From NCBI GenBank assembly GCA_025353435.1, contig JANXQR010000214.1:1-8944 (forward strand): a stretch of DNA of 8,944 nucleotides, given 5' to 3'. Numbering within the stretch: position 1 is the first letter of the stretch; each line of letters starts with the position of its first letter. Made by a program: the position numbers and the translations under genes. The notes under the pieces were generated by a model that searched no databases, was not told the origin of the DNA, and saw only the letters and a program-made list of their open reading frames with translations. The stretch comes from Acidobacteriota bacterium (lineage in GTDB: Bacteria > Acidobacteriota > Terriglobia > Terriglobales > Acidobacteriaceae). Shown here one piece after another: positions 5,790 to 8,944 of this stretch.

Positions 5790-7643
5790 ATGAGAAGTCT
5801 GCAAGTGCTCGAAGTTCATGTCTGGATCATCGTTCTATTCGTGGTCGTGGTGCTAATGGCCGCCGGCTCGCCGCGCGGAATGTACGCGCAGGGCGCGGCG
5901 ATGAGCGGCCACGACATGAGCGATATGCAGCCGATTCCGCCGCCGGAGCAACTGCCGGTGCCGGTGAAGATGACGGGGATTGGCAACAGCCATATCACCA
6001 TCAAGGCAACTCCGGAGGCGCAGGCGTGGTTTGACCAGGGCTTGAGCCTGCTGCACGATTTCTGGGATTATGAGTCGGCCAAAGCGTTTGAGCAGGGGAT
6101 TCGCGTCGATCCAAAATGCGCCATGTGTTGGTGGGGATTGGCGCAAGCCGAGGAGTTTCGTGGCTCAGAGAATTCGCCTTACAGCAAGAAAGCAATGGCC
6201 GAGGCCGTGAAGCTCAAGGATGAAGCCAGCGACTCGGACAAGCTTTACATCGAGGCGAAGCAGGCGGCCGGGCAGGAAGGCGATGATTCGCACGCCAAAG
6301 AGCAGGTCGCGATCTACCGGAAACTGGTGAGCGACTACCCACACGACATTGAGGCACGCATCTTTCTGGCGGAGTCGCTGGGCGAGGGCTTCGACGATGC
6401 TGGAGAGCCCAAGGCGGGAACAAAGGAAAGGATATCCATTCTTGAAGGTGTGTTGCAGGATGCGCCGAATGACTCGGCCGCGAACCACTATTGGATTCAC
6501 GCGATGGAGCCAAGCAATCATCCTGAGCGGGCGTTGAAGAGTGCGGCGCTGCTGGCGAGCCTTGCGCCGACATCAGGACACATGGTGCACATGCCTGGGC
6601 ACATCTTTTATCGCGTGGGAAATTACGCGGAGGCGGAGCACTGGTTTGCAGCGTCGACCGAGGCCGATGAGCGCTACATGCGCGAGCAAAAAGTGGATGT
6701 GGACAATGACTGGAACTACATTCACAACCTGATGTATGCGATTGCGAATTTGATGGAGCAGGGGAAGCTGGCGCAGGCGAATGCGTTGAGCGATCATGCG
6801 GCGGCGGGGCGTGGCAAGCTGGGAGACTCCCTCTATATCTGGTCGGCGCGGGACCAGATGGCGCGCATCAGCAACCGACTGCCTGTGGCGTTGCGGCTGG
6901 GGGATTGGGACGCGGTGCAGACCATGACGGGACAGGTGAAGTTGGAGGGCGAGAAGACGGCTAACCTGCGATCGCTGGCTGGCGAGTTGACGGATTTTGC
7001 GAAGGGCATGAAGGCGCTGGAGCAGGGCGATGCGGCTGGGGCGCAGGCGGATTCTGATCTCATGGATGCGGCGTTGTGGCGCCTGCAACAAAGAGCTGCG
7101 GAGGAGAAGGCTGCCAAAGAGAAAGAGAAGGCAAAGGACGATTCGAAGGACGACAAGCCTAAAGACGATAAGAAAGTCGAGCCGCCGACGGTTCCGGTGA
7201 TGCCCGATGCGTTGCCCGATCCGATTCTCAAGAGCCTGAGCGTGGCGTCGCTGGAATTGCGAGCGGGGATTCTGGTTGCGCAGGGGAAGCTTGACGAGGC
7301 CAAGAAGCTCTACGCCGCGGCGCAATTGGAGGAGAAGAAGCTGGGCTATCACGAGCCACCCATGTATATCCGGCCGGTGGGCGAGACGGAGGCCGCGGCG
7401 CTGCTGAAGGCCAAGGATTACGCGGGCGCGAAGGCTGCTTATGACGAGGCGCTGAGCGAGCGGCCGAAGTCGGGATTCGGGCTGTATGGGCTGGCGCGGG
7501 TGAAGGAAGCGCAGGGCGACGGGGCGGGGGCGCGCGAGGCGTATGCGGCGTTCCTGAAGGCGTGGGAGCACGCGGATGCGGGGCTCGCTGAGGTTGCGCA
7601 CGCGAAGCAGGTTGTCGGCGGAGAGAGCCTGGCGGTGAAGTAA
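5790..7643 (+). CDS. Exported or membrane-anchored tetratricopeptide repeat protein
   Basis: A 617-residue protein from ATG at 5790. The frame is open back to 5682, but those residues do not look like coding sequence, and 5790 directly starts a signal/anchor segment (hydrophobic residues about 11-26) followed by YAQG, a possible signal peptidase site. A Met/His-rich stretch (MSGHDMSDMQ, 38-47) comes next. The body is built of TPR-like helical hairpins: AWFDQGLSLLHDFWDYESAKAFEQ.. near 79-105, then CAMCWWGLA with Cys110/Cys113, NHYWIHAME (232-240), and HMVHMPGHIF (264-273) preceding a clear TPR (NYAEAEHWF). More repeats occur at 489-513 and 533-590. The HMPGHIF and CWWGLA signatures mark a recurring family of secreted bacterial TPR proteins of unknown role. 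A Lys/Asp/Glu-rich linker (438-464) separates the two TPR blocks. Scaffold or protein-interaction roles are likely; no enzymatic activity is evident. Confidence 0.85.
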   Translation: MRSLQVLEVHVWIIVLFVVVVLMAAGSPRGMYAQGAAMSGHDMSDMQPIPPPEQLPVPVKMTGIGNSHITIKATPEAQAWFDQGLSLLHDFWDYESAKAFEQGIRVDPKCAMCWWGLAQAEEFRGSENSPYSKKAMAEAVKLKDEASDSDKLYIEAKQAAGQEGDDSHAKEQVAIYRKLVSDYPHDIEARIFLAESLGEGFDDAGEPKAGTKERISILEGVLQDAPNDSAANHYWIHAMEPSNHPERALKSAALLASLAPTSGHMVHMPGHIFYRVGNYAEAEHWFAASTEADERYMREQKVDVDNDWNYIHNLMYAIANLMEQGKLAQANALSDHAAAGRGKLGDSLYIWSARDQMARISNRLPVALRLGDWDAVQTMTGQVKLEGEKTANLRSLAGELTDFAKGMKALEQGDAAGAQADSDLMDAALWRLQQRAAEEKAAKEKEKAKDDSKDDKPKDDKKVEPPTVPVMPDALPDPILKSLSVASLELRAGILVAQGKLDEAKKLYAAAQLEEKKLGYHEPPMYIRPVGETEAAALLKAKDYAGAKAAYDEALSERPKSGFGLYGLARVKEAQGDGAGAREAYAAFLKAWEHADAGLAEVAHAKQVVGGESLAVK

Positions 7644-7650
7644 GGAATCG

Positions 7651-7702
7651 CGGCGCGGAGAGGGGTTCTGAGAATGCCGGCCTCGCTTCGCGCCGTTTCC
7701 TT
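7651..7702 (+). terminator. Probable hairpin terminator after the TPR gene
   Basis: CGGCGCG (7651-7657) pairs with CGCGCCG (7689-7695). GAGG/CCTC can extend the stem inside, and TTTCCTTT follows. It lies 8 bp after the TPR stop, between convergent genes. The T-tract is interrupted, so efficiency is uncertain. Confidence 0.5.
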
Positions 7703-7723
7703 TGTGAGCCGAAATTGGGTACG

Positions 7724-8305
7724 TTACTGAATCAGCGTTGCGGTCACTAACAGCTGCATGCTGCCTTTGCTGTCGAGCGAATCCGAGGTAAATACGACGG
7801 TGGGCTTGCCTACGGCAATGAGAACGACCGCCGACCACTTATTCTGGCGAACGACGGGCTGGTGGAGCGCCGGGTCAGTGGCGCTGGCCACACTGCTCAC
7901 GTCTGCCGAGAGACCGATGGAAAGCTGGCGGCCGATTTCGCGGGTACGTTCCGCGTCGATTTTTACTCCGACGTCGATGTATTGAAATTGCGTATTTAAG
8001 AGTGCCTGGTTGCTTTCGCCCTCTTTCGAGATCGTTCCGGTGGCAATTGGAATTCTGGAACCGACACGGATTGAAGACTGTGCCTCACGGCTGTCCGTGC
8101 TTACAGTGGTTGTGTAGGAGCGGCTATTGGTCGTCTTGCCGTCCGCGCCGAGTTCCTGGACCACAATTTCGAGATGATAGTAGTGGGTTGGGGGCTCGGG
8201 TGCTTTGGCAGTTTCTGTCGGGCGTGGGGTGTCTTGAGCAAAGGTTGGCGGCACGAACGCCGCCGCCGCGAGCAGAAGGCACCAAATCAGTATGGTCTTG
8301 CGCAT
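7724..8305 (-). CDS. Small secreted protein of the sigma/anti-sigma cluster, possibly secretin-domain-like
   Basis: A 193-residue protein. Residues 1-23 are a signal peptide with cleavage expected after TFA (MRKT..LLLAAAAF..TFA|QD). A Pro-rich segment follows, and then a beta-rich domain: YYHLEIVVQELG, SSIRVGSRIPIATG, TQFQYIDVGVKID, and a C-terminal VVLIAVGKPTVVF...LLVTATLIQ. The order 'G-x-x-I-P', 'YxDVGxxL/I', 'VxxGxPxVV', final strand resembles the secretin C-terminal domain of type II/III secretion proteins, reduced in size. This is a pattern-based suggestion, not a firm family call. AAGGAG sits 5 nt before the ATG and overlaps the stop of the upstream anti-sigma-like gene, so the two are co-translated. 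It is probably periplasmic or outer-membrane associated. Confidence 0.7.
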   Translation of the reverse strand: MRKTILIWCLLLAAAAFVPPTFAQDTPRPTETAKAPEPPTHYYHLEIVVQELGADGKTTNSRSYTTTVSTDSREAQSSIRVGSRIPIATGTISKEGESNQALLNTQFQYIDVGVKIDAERTREIGRQLSIGLSADVSSVASATDPALHQPVVRQNKWSAVVLIAVGKPTVVFTSDSLDSKGSMQLLVTATLIQ

Positions 8306-8314
8306 GGGTTCTCC

Positions 8315-8893
8315 TTATTGACCTTTTTCGGGCGATTCGAGAGGTGGAATGCGGATGGCGGCGATGCTGATAGGCGCTTCGATCCGCTGTTGCGCCTCGG
8401 CGACAGCTTTGCGCCCTGCCTCGGGGGCTTGGGCGACAAAGACGACGAGGGCCTGCTCCTGAGGCGTAAGCGGTTGGGGCGCCGGGAAGACGTCGAGTTT
8501 GGGAAGCGCGGCCGGGGTGACGGTCGCGAGATGCGGTGCACGCGACTTCGGCGTCCGCACGACTGCAACGTGTGTTGGTTCGCTTGCGATATTGTCCGGC
8601 GGAGCGATCGGTCGCTGCGGCTGGGTTGGCACCGTGTTCCGCGCTTGCGTTGCGGGATGGCTTCCGTAGAAGTGAACCGAGAGCACCAGCAACAAGCCAG
8701 CCGCCGTAGCGAGCCCGACGGTCCACGGCATCCAGCGACGAATCGGAAATGCCGTTTGCTTTGACTTCGCCGGCGCCGCGAGCGGCTCTGCACCAAGCGC
8801 ATTCAGCACGCGTTGCTCCAGACCCGAAGACGGTTCGGCATAGGTGGCCAGGGCCGAGTCAAGCAGCCGGTCGATATTGTCTCTATCAGACAT
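8315..8893 (-). CDS. Single-TM anti-sigma-factor-like protein
   Basis: A 192-residue protein. A cytoplasmic segment (DRDNIDRLLDSALATYAEP, then SGLEQRVLNAL) precedes one transmembrane helix at about 55-73. A Pro/Ala/Thr-rich extracytoplasmic part and a tail with LTPQEQALVVFVAQAPE follow. It lacks the HxxxCxxC of zinc-binding anti-sigma factors. The topology and the position directly after a probable sigma factor gene support an anti-sigma or sigma-associated membrane role, in which the N-terminus would hold the sigma factor at the membrane. AGGAG lies 7 nt before the ATG, and the start overlaps the upstream stop by 8 bases. The function is inferred from context; membrane topology is clear. Confidence 0.65.
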   Translation of the reverse strand: MSDRDNIDRLLDSALATYAEPSSGLEQRVLNALGAEPLAAPAKSKQTAFPIRRWMPWTVGLATAAGLLLVLSVHFYGSHPATQARNTVPTQPQRPIAPPDNIASEPTHVAVVRTPKSRAPHLATVTPAALPKLDVFPAPQPLTPQEQALVVFVAQAPEAGRKAVAEAQQRIEAPISIAAIRIPPLESPEKGQ

Positions 8894-8944
8894 AGCGCGT
8901 CTCCTGCCTGTTGCTATTGATCGCTTCCAGTTTCTGACGAAGGA
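8886..8944 (-). CDS. C-terminal end of a probable ECF sigma factor (5' part outside window)
   Basis: Only the last 18 codons are in view: LRQKLEAINSNRQETRYV then TGA at 8886-8888. A basic/amphipathic 'LRQKL' helix end is typical for the tail of sigma region 4. The coupling to an anti-sigma-like gene by an 8-base overlap (ATGTCTGA) supports this. The fragment is far too short for a family call by itself, so the assignment rests on context. Confidence 0.45.
   Translation of the reverse strand, partial: LRQKLEAINSNRQETRYV

Noticed and set aside
6573..7838. Minus-strand frame of 421 codons
   Set aside because: It is antisense to the TPR protein. The Arg/His/Leu-rich composition and lack of domains mark it as an alternate-frame artefact.

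Overview
The window reads as chromosomal DNA of a moderately high-GC soil-type bacterium. The secreted TPR protein, the small sigma/anti-sigma cluster, the CslA-like glycosyltransferase and the load of PIN-domain toxin-antitoxin pairs resemble Acidobacteriota (Terriglobia). This is an inference from protein style, because no rRNA or marker gene is present.

Left part (1-2352, all minus strand): the N-terminal 269 residues of a membrane glycosyltransferase of family 2 run off the left edge. Upstream of it lie two tandem toxin-antitoxin modules of different kinds. One is an AbrB-fold antitoxin with a PIN toxin. The other is a ribbon-helix-helix antitoxin with a VapC-type PIN toxin. In each pair the two genes overlap by a few bases, and each antitoxin is preceded by an AT-rich inverted repeat that looks like an autoregulatory operator.

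Middle (2428-4824, plus strand): a small one-membrane-segment protein with a DUF3592-like domain is followed by a 598-residue VLCAD-like acyl-CoA dehydrogenase. The leader of the dehydrogenase, including its start codon and first codons, is present a second time about 520 bp upstream, just before the small membrane protein. This roughly 95-bp imperfect direct repeat is the most unusual structure in the window.

A third PIN module (4888-5606, minus strand) consists of a UPF0175 protein and a DUF3368 PIN-like protein. The DUF3368 gene carries an in-frame TAG at codon 49 that separates its N-terminal catalytic aspartate from the rest of the fold. The TAG is immediately followed by a good Shine-Dalgarno sequence and an in-frame ATG.

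Right part: a large exported TPR protein (5790-7643, plus strand) may be transcribed from a promoter that places its ATG at the transcript 5' end. A probable hairpin terminator follows it. Convergent to it is a three-gene minus-strand set: the last codons of a probable ECF sigma factor, a single-TM anti-sigma-like protein and a small secreted protein. These are joined by overlapping stop/start signals and look like one transcription unit for an envelope-sensing or secretion-related function.

There is no tRNA, rRNA, CRISPR array or insertion sequence that I can support. No gene-free stretch exceeds 300 bases; the longest are about 160-185 bp (808-968, 2353-2537, 5607-5789).
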